This document shows positions 25,656-34,986 of a stretch of DNA of 64,000 nt, piece after piece. Source of the DNA: Paenibacillus_AQ nitricinens (GTDB lineage Bacteria > Bacillota > Bacilli > Paenibacillales > Paenibacillaceae); NCBI RefSeq assembly GCF_052056485.1, contig NZ_CP183948.1, positions 5,208,001-5,272,000 on the forward strand, written 5' to 3'. Every line of letters starts with the position of its first letter. Within the stretch, counting starts at the first letter, position 1. A program made the translations under genes and the position numbers. Below the pieces are notes generated by a model. It searched no databases and was not told the origin of the DNA. It saw nothing but the letters and a program-made list of their open reading frames with translations.

Positions 25656-26642
25656 ATGTTCCGTGATCTGCTTTTTCCTATTATATATGGTTTGGTTATC
25701 TTTCTGGCTGGCATGAAGCTAATGGAGACAGCATTGTCCAAGCTTGCAGGCCCTCTGTTAACAACAAGTCTGAATAAGGCAACCTCTACACCTATCAAAG
25801 GCTTGATCGCAAGCAGTGTACTGTCAGCCCTGCTTCAGAGCAGCACGGCTGTAACCGTACTAACGATCGGCATGGTAAATGCCGGTCTGCTCACCTATGC
25901 TCGTACGCTTGGCATTATCTTAGGTAGCAACATCGGCACCACTCTGACCACCGAACTCATCGGACTTCAGATCAATACTATGGCTACACCATTGCTGGCT
26001 GCCTCGCTGAGTTTGTGGGCAGCAGCTGTTATAGCAGGCGAGTTACCTCATACGTCACGGGCAGCAGCACTGTGCCGGAAAATATCAGAGCCGCTGCAAT
26101 TCATCAGCCTGGCTATATCAGGATTCGCCTTAGTCTTATGGGGAATCGCAGTTATGCAGTCCATCGGCGGGACACTTCAGGAGAGCGGCCTATTCCTTTG
26201 GTTCTTGGATCATGCGGCCACAAGTGCCTTGTGGGGAATCGCCGCTGGCGCCTGCTTAACAGCCCTGCTACATAGCAGCGCTGCGGTCATTGCCATGGCT
26301 ATGAGCATTGCTGCGTCGGGTGCCATGCCCACAGAGCTTGGCATAGCCATCGTGCTCGGCGCCAACGTCGGCACCTGCCTCACGGCAGTCATCGCTTCCA
26401 TCGGCGGCTCGTCTTCTGGCGTCTTCGTCGCATGGTCGCATGTTGCACTCAATGTTGGCGGTGCACTACTGTTCCTGCCACTTATCGGACCCCTGCAAGC
26501 AACCGCTGCTTGGATCGGCGGAGGCCCCTCTTCACAGATCGCCCATGCCCAGACTATTTTTAATATAATCTGCTCGATAATCGCACTGCCATTATGTTAC
26601 CTGCCTGTATGGTCAAGACTGGAGAAACGTCTTCTATCGTAA
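25656..26642 (+). CDS. Na/Pi cotransporter family protein (YqeW-like)
   Basis: A 328-residue integral membrane protein with two inverted repeats of the Na/Pi-cotransporter fold. The QSSTA substrate/ion motif is in LLQSSTAVTVLTIG (about residues 63-76) and its counterpart in LLHSSAAVIAMAMS (about 205-218). GSNIGTTLT and GANVGTCLT are the paired glycine-rich helix ends. It probably moves phosphate with sodium; the substrate is inferred from the family. The ATG at 25656 has AGGAG eight bases upstream. B. subtilis has yqeW between mtaB and rpsU, so this gene is part of the backbone. It is one of the few plus-strand genes, divergent from the methyltransferase gene. Confidence 0.92.
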   Translation: MFRDLLFPIIYGLVIFLAGMKLMETALSKLAGPLLTTSLNKATSTPIKGLIASSVLSALLQSSTAVTVLTIGMVNAGLLTYARTLGIILGSNIGTTLTTELIGLQINTMATPLLAASLSLWAAAVIAGELPHTSRAAALCRKISEPLQFISLAISGFALVLWGIAVMQSIGGTLQESGLFLWFLDHAATSALWGIAAGACLTALLHSSAAVIAMAMSIAASGAMPTELGIAIVLGANVGTCLTAVIASIGGSSSGVFVAWSHVALNVGGALLFLPLIGPLQATAAWIGGGPSSQIAHAQTIFNIICSIIALPLCYLPVWSRLEKRLLS

Positions 26643-26694
26643 CGAGTTACTGTAACGCCTGAACCCAAACTTTCCACAACTGTACTATTATACT

Positions 26695-27525
26695 TCAATC
26701 GAAAATATTATAAAACCGCGATCCATCATAAAAAGTGATTATCGTCGTAGTGATTGCAATCAGAGCGAATAAGATCAAAGCAATATAATCATTTCTTGAG
26801 AAAGGACGACTGCTGTACCAAGTCCGTTTATTCTGTGTTCCAAAGCCACGTAATTCCATAGCCGTACTAATATTCTCAATGCGTTCAATGCTGGTCAGAA
26901 TCAAAGGCATAAGAATTGAAATAATATTTTTAAGCCGTTTAGGCAGCTTTTCTTTTCGAGAGATGTCTATTCCCCGTGCCTGAGCGGAGAACGAAATATT
27001 CTCATAATCTCTTTGGATATCCGGAATGTACCGCAGCGCAAGCGATACAGAATATGCAATTTTATAATTCACACCAATCCGGTTTAAAGACGCTGCGAAT
27101 TCACTAGGATTTGTCGTTAGAAGGAACAACAGTGCCATGGGAATGACCACTGCATACTTAAGGGCAATATTTAATTGATAGAATAGCTGCTCATATGTTA
27201 CGGTATACCGACCTACAAGATGAACAATATCATGCCGTGAACCGTATACCTTTACACCTTCCAATGGAGAAAAAATAAAGATAGCTATATGATTAAGCAC
27301 AAAGAAGAGTAATATAAAATATAGGACGAAGGCATAATCCTGAAACTGAACTTTAGAGACTCTAAAGGCGATCAAACTAAAGAGCAGCATCACTATTAGA
27401 CATCTTGTATCGTATGTAATCATGCCTGTCAACGACCACACTATAAATAAAATCAGCTTAGTGGCGCCTGTAAGACGGTGAACAGGTGAATCCTGCTTCG
27501 TAAAAGTTAACATTGTGGCCTTCAT
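26695..27525 (-). CDS. ecfT: ECF transporter T component (transmembrane coupling protein)
   Basis: A 276-residue EcfT-type protein with four to six transmembrane helices in the N-terminal half and a cytoplasmic coupling region. That region carries two short Ala-Arg-Gly-type motifs that contact the ATPases: SAQARGIDI and MELRGFGTQ. It links the ATPase to substrate-binding S proteins in vitamin-type ECF importers. The ATG overlaps the stop of the ATPase gene as ATGA. No terminator is visible before the convergent Na/Pi gene 53 bases away. Confidence 0.93.
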   Translation of the reverse strand: MKATMLTFTKQDSPVHRLTGATKLILFIVWSLTGMITYDTRCLIVMLLFSLIAFRVSKVQFQDYAFVLYFILLFFVLNHIAIFIFSPLEGVKVYGSRHDIVHLVGRYTVTYEQLFYQLNIALKYAVVIPMALLFLLTTNPSEFAASLNRIGVNYKIAYSVSLALRYIPDIQRDYENISFSAQARGIDISRKEKLPKRLKNIISILMPLILTSIERIENISTAMELRGFGTQNKRTWYSSRPFSRNDYIALILFALIAITTTIITFYDGSRFYNIFD

Positions 27526-29228
27526 CCGCCCCGGCTCCTCCTGTCGTATGCAATAAATCTTCTTACAAACTCTTCTGGCTGATCCAATTGGACCTTCATA
27601 GCCAATGTAAATAGTGAGGTCTCTTTCAAATTAGCATTCCTCACTACTTCTAAATTGGTTAGCACTCGTTCAGGGCTATCATCAGCAAGCTTAACACCAT
27701 CAGACAACACTACAGCTCTATCGGCATACTCCAGCATAAGATGCATATCATGCGTAATCATAATGACCGTCATTCCCTGTTCACGAAGCGTCAAAAGAAA
27801 TTCCATCATTTCGTTATAGTGCCTATAATCCTGTGCTGCAGTCGGCTCATCTAATATGATCACTTCCGGCTCCAGGATCATAATAGAAGCAATAGTCACA
27901 CGTTTCTTCTGACCGTAGCTGAGCGCAGAGATGGGCCAGCTACGAAAAGCGTATAGACCGCATATTTTTAAAACATGATGCACTCGCTCACGAATAAGCT
28001 CCTCAGACACCCCTCGTAATTTAAGGCCTAGCGCAACCTCATCATATAAAAGCGTCTTAGAAATCATATGATTAGGATTCTGCATCACGAAACCGATCCG
28101 CTCTGCCCGCTCCTTAATCGTATCCTTGGCAATATCCCTTCCGTTCATCAATATCGAACCGGAAGTGGGCTTATAAAAGCCACAGATAAGCTTAGATACC
28201 GTGGATTTCCCAGCCCCATTTCTCCCAGCTATACAGACCATTTCTCCTTTATGAATAAGAAGGTTAAGTTTATGAAGTACTGGTCTGCTCTTCTCATAAC
28301 CGAATGAAACATCACGTAGCTCAAGGATAGGTAGACTCTCACGTTTATCCTGCTGCGAATTATTGTTATCATACCAGTACTCAAGCTTGCTGGAGCAAGA
28401 GTCCAGCTGAATTTCATCTATATGCTGCGGATTCATATCTGATGCAATCGTACATCCTGCATACTTTAAAGCCGTTAAATAGAGAGGTTCCCGAATGCCT
28501 GCTTCTGAAAGTAAGCCCGTGCTTAATAGCTCAGCGGCTGGCATATCCGCCGCAAGGCGTCCGTCATGGATCACAATAATGCGGTCCACCGCACGGTGAA
28601 GTACTTCCTCGAGCCTGTGCTCGATAATAATAACCGTTTTACCGGTCTCTTTTTGCACTCGGTCAATAAGCTCAATTGCTTTTGTGCCGGTATATGGATC
28701 TAAGTTTGCCAAAGGCTCATCAAACAACAGGATGTCCACATCAACAACTAGAACGCCAGCTAAGGTCGTTTTTTGCTTCTGACCACCTGACAATTCCTGA
28801 GGTGACGCTCCTAAATATTCGTGGATATCCACGGCTGTTGCTGCAGCCACTACCTTTTCTATCATTTCGGCCTGTTGGACCGCGTGATTCTCCAGACTGA
28901 AGGCGATATCCTCTCCAACCGTTAATCCAACAAATTGTCCATCCGGGTCTTGCAGTACAGTCCCTACCTGATCCGACAATGCTGCAATACTAAGTTCTTT
29001 CTGCTCCAGACCCATAATTCGCAATGATCCAGACATTTCACCTTTATAAGCAAAAGGGATGAGTCCGTTTATACAATGAGCCAGTGTACTTTTCCCAGAA
29101 CCAGAGGGTCCCACAATAAGTACCTTCTCCCCTTCGGCAATCGTTAAGTTAATATCTGTGAGTGTAGGCTCCTGCTGTGCTCGATATTGAAAACTAAAAT
29201 CCTTAAATTCAATCACTGCTTTTTTCAT
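27522..29228 (-). CDS. ECF transporter fused double ATPase (EcfA-EcfA')
   Basis: A 568-residue protein with two complete ABC ATPase domains in one chain. The first has Walker A GPSGSGKSTLA (about residues 40-50), signature ELSGGQKQKT and Walker B ILLFDEPLANLDP. The second, after a linker around residues 265-300, has Walker A GRNGAGKSTVS (about 334-344), signature ALSYGQKKRV and Walker B VIILDEPTAAQD. Most Bacillus ECF transporters use two separate ATPases; the fused form resembles YkoD. It powers import through EcfT and the S protein upstream. The ATG has an AGAGGAAGG site. Confidence 0.94.
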   Translation of the reverse strand: MKKAVIEFKDFSFQYRAQQEPTLTDINLTIAEGEKVLIVGPSGSGKSTLAHCINGLIPFAYKGEMSGSLRIMGLEQKELSIAALSDQVGTVLQDPDGQFVGLTVGEDIAFSLENHAVQQAEMIEKVVAAATAVDIHEYLGASPQELSGGQKQKTTLAGVLVVDVDILLFDEPLANLDPYTGTKAIELIDRVQKETGKTVIIIEHRLEEVLHRAVDRIIVIHDGRLAADMPAAELLSTGLLSEAGIREPLYLTALKYAGCTIASDMNPQHIDEIQLDSCSSKLEYWYDNNNSQQDKRESLPILELRDVSFGYEKSRPVLHKLNLLIHKGEMVCIAGRNGAGKSTVSKLICGFYKPTSGSILMNGRDIAKDTIKERAERIGFVMQNPNHMISKTLLYDEVALGLKLRGVSEELIRERVHHVLKICGLYAFRSWPISALSYGQKKRVTIASIMILEPEVIILDEPTAAQDYRHYNEMMEFLLTLREQGMTVIMITHDMHLMLEYADRAVVLSDGVKLADDSPERVLTNLEVVRNANLKETSLFTLAMKVQLDQPEEFVRRFIAYDRRSRGG

Positions 29229-29290
29229 CCTTGACCTTCCTCTTAGCTTCGTTTGAAGAATTTCACTTTCATTATATGTTTTACAGCCAT

Positions 29291-29316
29291 AAAAAAGCCG
29301 GTGATCTCCACCGGCT
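29291..29316 (-). terminator. Terminator between the ECF S gene and ecfA-ecfT
   Basis: A perfect 8-bp stem AGCCGGTG/CACCGGCT with a 5-base loop, followed on the minus strand by six T residues. It lies inside what otherwise looks like one operon, so S-component mRNA would exceed ATPase and T mRNA unless ecfAT has its own promoter in the 62 bases that remain. Confidence 0.88.
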
Positions 29317-29338
29317 TTTGGTTTGGATTATATGCTAC

Positions 29339-29899
29339 TCAGGCTTCTCTGGTCAAGCTGCCTTGCTTCGTTCTTGTCTTTGCATATGCTATTGCCAGTA
29401 GAGAACCAATCACTGCCACAGTGACTATATTGGATGCTCCGGCGATAAGTCCTTGTGTGAATACTTTATTCGCCGGTTCCGCATAGATTAGAATATCCAG
29501 TACAGGTGCTACTAAGAACCAGGCGATTGCGTTAGCGACAATCTGGGCCAGATTAAAACGAATCAGTTCCTTTCGTCCGAACTCCCCATCATGAATCCCA
29601 ATTCTAGCCACAAGCAGCCCAACAACGAGCCCAACAATTCCAGAAGCGATCACCCAACTGAACCAAGGGGAACCATAAAAAATCGCATCCTTCAGTGTAT
29701 GTCCGATCAGGCCAATGAGTAATCCGGCAAACGGACCGTATAATAGTGCAAACAATGCCAGTAAAGCGTATGTAGTCTCAATGTTAGTGTTTGGAATTCC
29801 GGATGGAATCGAACCGAACCTGCCCAAAATAACGAATAAAGCAGAACCGATACCAATCGCAACAATCGTCTTAATCGATAACACCTTTTGTTTTGCCAT
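29339..29899 (-). CDS. ECF transporter S component, UPF0397 family
   Basis: A 186-residue membrane protein with about five or six hydrophobic helices. The N-terminal region (KTIVAIGIGSALFVILGR, IPNTNIETTYALLALF, FAGLLIGLIGHTLKDAIFYG) is characteristic of the UPF0397 family of substrate-binding S proteins, usually annotated as riboflavin-type. No riboflavin, thiamine or other riboswitch that I recognise lies in the short leader, so the vitamin cannot be confirmed. The ATG has a GGGGGAG site. It lies upstream of the fused ATPase and T genes and probably serves as their dedicated S protein. Confidence 0.88.
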   Translation of the reverse strand: MAKQKVLSIKTIVAIGIGSALFVILGRFGSIPSGIPNTNIETTYALLALFALLYGPFAGLLIGLIGHTLKDAIFYGSPWFSWVIASGIVGLVVGLLVARIGIHDGEFGRKELIRFNLAQIVANAIAWFLVAPVLDILIYAEPANKVFTQGLIAGASNIVTVAVIGSLLAIAYAKTRTKQGSLTREA

Positions 29900-29977
29900 A
29901 TTTTCATCTCCCCCAACGCTTCTTTTTATTTTATTTAATTATACATCGGAATAGTCGGAATTAATATAGATTAAAAT

Positions 29978-30016
29978 AAAAAAATCTGCAAAGCAACATT
30001 AATGTTGGCTTTGCAG
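29978..30016 (-). terminator. Terminator of the Ig-like protein gene
   Basis: On the minus strand TCTGCAAAGC and GCTTTGCAGA, extended by AACATT/AATGTT with one bulged base, form a long stem followed by seven T residues, 40 bases past the stop codon at 30057. Confidence 0.93.
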
Positions 30017-30056
30017 ACCCAGACCACTTATAGAGTTATTATATGATTTACTTCAT

Positions 30057-32285
30057 CTATTTCACAGTAACGGTAACCGTCACTGTCTTGGTACCAATCT
30101 TTCCTTTAATGGATGCCGTTCCTTTGCTCACAGCTACAATCTGACCGCTAGCAGATACTCTAGCTACAGAAGGCTTAGAGCTAGTCCACGCCGCACTTCC
30201 AGTAACAATAGCGGTCTTCCCCGTATCATACTGCGCAATCACAACTGCATTCTGAACAGCTCCCGGAGCCATCTTCAGTCTAGTCTCGTTGACAGTCAAC
30301 TTCATTAGCTTAGGAACTACATTAATTTTGACACTAGCAGCGAGCCCTTGGTAAGAACCTGATAACGTCGCAGTTCCTTCTGTTATGGCTTTAACAGATG
30401 TACTTTTAACCGTGGCAACAGCTTCATTCGAGGACTCCCAATTCATGCTGCTGGAGATATTCCCCGTCTTACCATTAGAGTAGTAAGCCGTTACCTTTAT
30501 GGATTTAGAACCTTTAATATTCAATTCAATCGCATTCGGTTCTACAACAATTTTAGTAACTTTTTGTTCAATAGTAACCGGGATACTAATAGTCTTATTA
30601 GCGTAGGTTCCCTTTAAAGTGGCAGAACCCTTCACCAGTCCTTTGATTACCTTGCCTGAAGAGGTTGTCTTGATAATTGCATTCGTACCGGTAATCTCCC
30701 ACTCCATAGTACCTGTAGCATCGAGTTCATTCCCATTTTCCATCACAGCTTTGACTTCAGGAACAGCCTTCTCTTCACCAGTAACAATCACAACGTTTTC
30801 CTCTGGTCCGAGCAAAATATGAACCTTATCTTTAACTGTAACACTCACTACAACACTTTTTTCCCGGATAGCCGCTTTGGAGGAGGTAGGATTCTCTGAT
30901 TTTATTTTGCCGACAATATTAACAGTACCAGCCTTTTCAGCAACGAGCTTGCCATCTTTGATGGTGGCAATATCATCATTGGCAGAAGTCCACTCAATTT
31001 CTTGACTGAGATCCAGCTTCGTGCCGTCTAGCTTAGTTCCGTTTACCTTTGGCAAACTTACGGAATCCTCTGTGTACATGTCCAGTTCCGTTTTATCAGC
31101 TTCCAACTCTGTAATCGTAGGATATACCGTCAACTTAAAGCTTTTACTAATCCCTCTGTATTCTGCTTTAATAACCGATGTTCCCACTGCTTTTGCGGTG
31201 ATCGCTGCAGCATCAGTACCCGCAGTAACCGTCGCCGCGAGTTGGTTGTCCGAACTCCATACTGCACTACTGGATACATTCGGAGTGGAATTCGCAGCAT
31301 CTCGAACTTCTGCTTTAACGTTCAAGCTCTCACCCATAAACAAGAATTGATCGCCTGATGGAGTAAGCAATAACGCCTCGTAAGGAGCACGTACATATAC
31401 ATCCACAGTTTGTGTAATCCCCAGATAAGATACTGTAATTACAGCTTTTCCTGCGGACAGTACTTTGATTTCTCCCTTGTCTACAGTAGCGACACTTGTA
31501 TTAGAAGAAGACCATTCCGCTTTCTCTGAAATATCATTTGGGGTCGTCTTTGTAGTCTCTTTGGTAAACGCAGTTACTTTCACCGGATTATCACCAACGA
31601 GCATTTCAATTTCCTTAATTACGATGCCCTTATCATTTTTAAGCTCAATTTCAGAATAAGGCAATTTCACTACCGCTTTAAAGGTTGCTGTTAAGTCCTT
31701 GTATTTGGCAGTAATGGTTGAAGTACCTTCACCCGCTAGTGTGATCTTACCTTCTGCAATCGTCAATACGCTTGTATTGGAGCTGCTCCAAGTGGTATCA
31801 GCCGTTACATCCTTGGCAGAAGTCGCTGTTTCGCCACCAATCGCATTGGCTTTGACCAACAGTTTATCCTCTTCGTCACCCAATTTATAGTTCCCTTCGG
31901 AGCTATATTCGAGCTTCAATTCTTTGATCGGATGTGATACCTCTACTTCTATAGTAGCGAGTGCATGATTATAAGTAGCTGTAATAATAGCCTTTCCGCT
32001 ATCTATCGGAGTCAATAAGCCATTTACTACTTTTACAGCGTTAGTGTTAGAAGAATTCCATACCACTGCACCCGTCACATCTCTTTTGGAGGAGGACCCT
32101 TCTACATTCGCATATATCTTCAGTTGCTTTGGCGTTTGTCCAACCGTAAGCTGCAGTTTGGCTGAGCTTTCAAACTCAATCGAGTTGATATCGCCGGCAG
32201 CTGCAAAGACACTTACCGGAAAAACCGCAGTAGCTAACAATATCATGATGAGGAGCATTTTCGTCATTTTCCTGTACACAGTCAT
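30057..32285 (-). CDS. Secreted protein with eight bacterial Ig-like (BIG_2) domains
   Basis: A 742-residue protein with a clear signal peptide (MTVYRKMTKMLLIMILLATA, cleavage probably after VFAAA). The rest is built entirely of about eight BIG_2-type immunoglobulin-like units of 80-95 residues. Each has a WSSSN-x-AV core (WSSSNTSVATV, WTSANDDIATI, WESSNEAVATV, WTSSKPSVARV) and a G(T/S)A(T/S)I(T/K)A-type strand. No SLH, LPXTG, LysM or enzymatic domain is present, so it is probably secreted or held by interactions unknown to me. The ATG has an AAGGGAG site. It is divergent from azlC and ends in a strong terminator. Confidence 0.9.
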   Translation of the reverse strand: MTVYRKMTKMLLIMILLATAVFPVSVFAAAGDINSIEFESSAKLQLTVGQTPKQLKIYANVEGSSSKRDVTGAVVWNSSNTNAVKVVNGLLTPIDSGKAIITATYNHALATIEVEVSHPIKELKLEYSSEGNYKLGDEEDKLLVKANAIGGETATSAKDVTADTTWSSSNTSVLTIAEGKITLAGEGTSTITAKYKDLTATFKAVVKLPYSEIELKNDKGIVIKEIEMLVGDNPVKVTAFTKETTKTTPNDISEKAEWSSSNTSVATVDKGEIKVLSAGKAVITVSYLGITQTVDVYVRAPYEALLLTPSGDQFLFMGESLNVKAEVRDAANSTPNVSSSAVWSSDNQLAATVTAGTDAAAITAKAVGTSVIKAEYRGISKSFKLTVYPTITELEADKTELDMYTEDSVSLPKVNGTKLDGTKLDLSQEIEWTSANDDIATIKDGKLVAEKAGTVNIVGKIKSENPTSSKAAIREKSVVVSVTVKDKVHILLGPEENVVIVTGEEKAVPEVKAVMENGNELDATGTMEWEITGTNAIIKTTSSGKVIKGLVKGSATLKGTYANKTISIPVTIEQKVTKIVVEPNAIELNIKGSKSIKVTAYYSNGKTGNISSSMNWESSNEAVATVKSTSVKAITEGTATLSGSYQGLAASVKINVVPKLMKLTVNETRLKMAPGAVQNAVVIAQYDTGKTAIVTGSAAWTSSKPSVARVSASGQIVAVSKGTASIKGKIGTKTVTVTVTVK

Positions 32286-32430
32286 TTGTTCTCTCCCTTA
32301 GGTTATAATGTCGTTTGGTGGTTTATCCCCACACTCTTTTACTTATATCGACAATTGTACACCAAGTGTTTACCCTATAACTCCATAAAGCCAAATTCAG
32401 GACTTTCAGACTAGATAATCAGGTGTAGGG

Positions 32431-32459
32431 TTGATCAATATATTAGGAAGTAATATGCT
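32431..32459 (+). promoter_or_regulatory. Candidate promoter of azlCD
   Basis: TTGATC (32431-32436), a 17-base spacer and TATGCT (32454-32459) each match the sigma-A consensus at four of six positions, 37 bases before the azlC start. The 211-base divergent region to the Ig-like gene holds no other clear signal. Confidence 0.45.
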
Positions 32460-32496
32460 AGCTACTACATTCTTTTTTTGAACCAAGGGGGCTACG

Positions 32497-33231
32497 ATGA
32501 GTATAGAGAACTTTCAACTAGAGACAATCCCTACTCCAAAAGAGGAAGATAGCTTCCTTAAAGGGGTAAAAGATTGCATTCCCACACTACTCGGTTATTT
32601 GAGCATTGGACTTGCAGCAGGTGTTGTTCAAAAGACCGCCGGGCTGAGCATTGCTGAGATTGCCTTGATAAGTCTGATGCTTTATGCCGGTTCAGCACAG
32701 TTTATAGCTGCTGGAATGATAGCTGTAAGCAGCTCGCCTGTTGCTATTATTGTTACGATATTTATCGTGAATCTTCGTCACATTTTGCTTAGTGCAGCTC
32801 TTTCACCTTATTTCCGGCATCTTACCCCACTGAGAAACATGCTGGTTGGAACCCTGCTGACAGATGAGACCTTTGGAGTTGCTATTAATCAAACAGTGAA
32901 TAAGCAACAAATCAGTGAAAAATGGATGCATGGCCTTAATCTCACTGCCTATTTAAATTGGTTTATTGCGAATATAGCAGGAGCTTTTTTGGCACAGTGG
33001 ATTTCTGATCCAGATCAATTCGGTCTACAGTTTGCTTTACCTGCCATGTTCATTGGCATCCTTGTTATTTCCATGATTGATCGTAATAAAATAAAACTTG
33101 ATTTAGTTGTCGCAATCCTAGCAGTAATCATCGCTGTAGCTAGCTCCTTCGTATTCTCCGGTAGTGTAGGTGTCATTGTTGCAACGGTCATTGCGTCAAC
33201 AGTAGGGATGGTGCTTGAAAAATGGAAGTGA
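32497..33231 (+). CDS. azlC: AzlC family branched-chain amino acid exporter, large subunit
   Basis: A 244-residue membrane protein of the AzlC family with about six transmembrane helices and the family region AGSAQFIAAGMIA followed by FIVNLRHILLSAALSP. With AzlD it forms an exporter of branched-chain amino acids; azaleucine resistance gave the name. The ATG has an AAGGGGG site. It overlaps azlD by ten bases, so the two subunits are translationally linked. In B. subtilis azlC lies in an operon with brnQ and a Lrp-type regulator; neither is present here. Confidence 0.93.
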   Translation: MSIENFQLETIPTPKEEDSFLKGVKDCIPTLLGYLSIGLAAGVVQKTAGLSIAEIALISLMLYAGSAQFIAAGMIAVSSSPVAIIVTIFIVNLRHILLSAALSPYFRHLTPLRNMLVGTLLTDETFGVAINQTVNKQQISEKWMHGLNLTAYLNWFIANIAGAFLAQWISDPDQFGLQFALPAMFIGILVISMIDRNKIKLDLVVAILAVIIAVASSFVFSGSVGVIVATVIASTVGMVLEKWK

Positions 33232-33548
33232 GATGGGCTGTATTTTTGATTATTCTAGGGGCGGCTTTGGTAACCTTCATTCCAAGGGTGGTTCCATTAA
33301 TGATTCTAAGCCGATTCGAATTGCCTGAATGGGGAATGCGCTGGTTAAATTATGTTCCTATCTCTGTTATGGCGGCACTAATAGGTCAGGAGATCCTCTT
33401 AAATGATGGAAAATTCTCACCTATAGCTAATAACGTTGAGCTTTTTGCGGCAATCCCTACTTTTTGGATCGCTATAAAGACCCGGAGTTTGCTAGGAACT
33501 GTGCTGGCGGGGATTGTTTCGATTATGATCCTCCGGATGTTTTTTTGA
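33222..33548 (+). CDS. azlD: AzlD family branched-chain amino acid exporter, small subunit
   Basis: A 108-residue protein with four hydrophobic segments, the size and pattern of AzlD. Typical segments are TFIPRVVPLMIL near the N-terminus and YVPISVMAALIGQEILL in the middle. It starts ten bases inside azlC. The stop at 33546-33548 is 26 bases before a bidirectional terminator. Confidence 0.92.
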   Translation: MEVRWAVFLIILGAALVTFIPRVVPLMILSRFELPEWGMRWLNYVPISVMAALIGQEILLNDGKFSPIANNVELFAAIPTFWIAIKTRSLLGTVLAGIVSIMILRMFF

Positions 33549-33569
33549 TCTACTCCATACCCAGCAACA

Positions 33570-33616
33570 AAAACACAGAGCAGCCATTCTCCACTAACGG
33601 AAATTGGCTGCTCTGT
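33570..33616. terminator. Bidirectional terminator between azlD and mtaB
   Basis: A perfect 12-bp stem ACAGAGCAGCCA/TGGCTGCTCTGT (33575-33586/33605-33616) lies between the convergent genes. On the minus strand GTTTTTGTT follows, giving a good terminator for mtaB; on the plus strand the T content is weak. Confidence 0.82.
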
Positions 33617-33636
33617 TGTCTACTTACTTCTGTCTA

Positions 33637-34983
33637 TTACTTAAGGACAGCCTGCTTAAGACCGCTCTGACTAACCCCGACCAATTCGCCTCGGCATTCG
33701 TTCACACCAGCTTCGGTGATCTTCACCTCACAAAGTTCTCCTTGAAGTGAATCCTCTCCATCAAAGAAGACCTGCAAATAGTTGTCGCTGAATCCATGCT
33801 GGATATTACGTCCCGGAGCTCCTTTAGCGGATCTTTCCGGAATCACACTAAGCGTCTGTCCTACAAACTTACGGGCATATGCTAATTGCATTTCTTCGGA
33901 TAGATCAATCAGCTCCTGCACACGTACATTTTTGATCTCATCATCAATCTGATTGTCCATCCGTGCTGCAGGAGTACCTGTCCGCTTGGAATACGGGAAT
34001 ACATGCATCTCCGAGTAATTTACAGCCTTCATGAAATCGTATCCGGCACGGAACATCTCATCGGTCTCACCCGGGAATCCAACGATAACGTCAGTGGTAA
34101 TCCCGACATCTGGCATCGCCTGGCGGATCAATTGCATTTTGGTGTAATACTCTTCTGTCGTATATTTACGGCGCATCGCTTTCAGCACATCATTATGACC
34201 GGCTTGTAACGGAATATGCAGATGACGGCACATTTTGGAGGAGCGGTTCAGCACCTCAAGCAGCTTCTCATCAATCTGACTAGCTTCAATAGAACTGATA
34301 CGCACCCGTTCCAGACCATCTACCTTATCTAGATCCCACAGTAAATCGGAAAGTCGGTAATTATTAAGATCATCACCGTAACCTCCGGTATGAATACCTG
34401 TAAGTACAAACTCCTTATACCCTGCTTCTACCAATTGATGCGCTTGAGCTACGATGCTTTTTGGATCACGGCTGCGCGAAAGTCCACGCGACCATGGAAT
34501 GATGCAGAAGGTGCAGAAGTTGTTACAACCATCCTGAATCTTCATAAAGGCACGCGTCCGATCCGCAAAGCCTGGCACATCCATCTCTTCGAACTCACGT
34601 GTCTTCATAATATTACGCACAGCATTGACCGGCTGACGTGAGGCTTCAATATTCTTCACATGTGTCATGATCTGATCGCGGTCCTGGTTACCGATGACAA
34701 GGTCAACTCCAGGAATATCTAGAATCTCCCCAGGAGAGGTTTGTGCGTAACAGCCTGTTACGGCTACGATGGCCTCTGGATTACGGCGCACGGCGCGTCG
34801 GATCATTTGACGGCTTTTTTTGTCACCTGTGTTAGTTACTGTACAAGTATTAATCAGATATACATCGGCGGGACCCTCGAAATCAACCTGCTCGTAACCT
34901 TCATTTTTAAATAGCTGCCAAATGGCTTCGGTATCATAGAAATTCACTTTACAACCTAAAGTATAAAACGCTACGGATGGCAT
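33637..34983 (-). CDS. mtaB: tRNA (t6A37-C2) methylthiotransferase MtaB
   Basis: A 448-residue radical-SAM methylthiotransferase. The N-terminal UPF0004 domain contributes the cysteines of the auxiliary cluster (TLGCKVN, INTCTV, TGCYAQ), and the radical-SAM cluster motif is GCNNFCTFCIIPW (about residues 149-161). A TRAM domain forms the C-terminus. It converts t6A37 to ms2t6A37 in tRNA-Lys and supports decoding accuracy. It starts three bases after rsmE, using a GGGAGGAG site inside the rsmE end, the rsmE-mtaB order known from Bacillus. Confidence 0.96.
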   Translation of the reverse strand: MPSVAFYTLGCKVNFYDTEAIWQLFKNEGYEQVDFEGPADVYLINTCTVTNTGDKKSRQMIRRAVRRNPEAIVAVTGCYAQTSPGEILDIPGVDLVIGNQDRDQIMTHVKNIEASRQPVNAVRNIMKTREFEEMDVPGFADRTRAFMKIQDGCNNFCTFCIIPWSRGLSRSRDPKSIVAQAHQLVEAGYKEFVLTGIHTGGYGDDLNNYRLSDLLWDLDKVDGLERVRISSIEASQIDEKLLEVLNRSSKMCRHLHIPLQAGHNDVLKAMRRKYTTEEYYTKMQLIRQAMPDVGITTDVIVGFPGETDEMFRAGYDFMKAVNYSEMHVFPYSKRTGTPAARMDNQIDDEIKNVRVQELIDLSEEMQLAYARKFVGQTLSVIPERSAKGAPGRNIQHGFSDNYLQVFFDGEDSLQGELCEVKITEAGVNECRGELVGVSQSGLKQAVLK

Positions 34984-34986
34984 CTC

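Noticed and set aside
29900..29977. Riboswitch upstream of the ECF S component
   Set aside because: The leader is under 80 bases before the previous terminator and lacks the conserved boxes of the riboflavin or thiamine elements.
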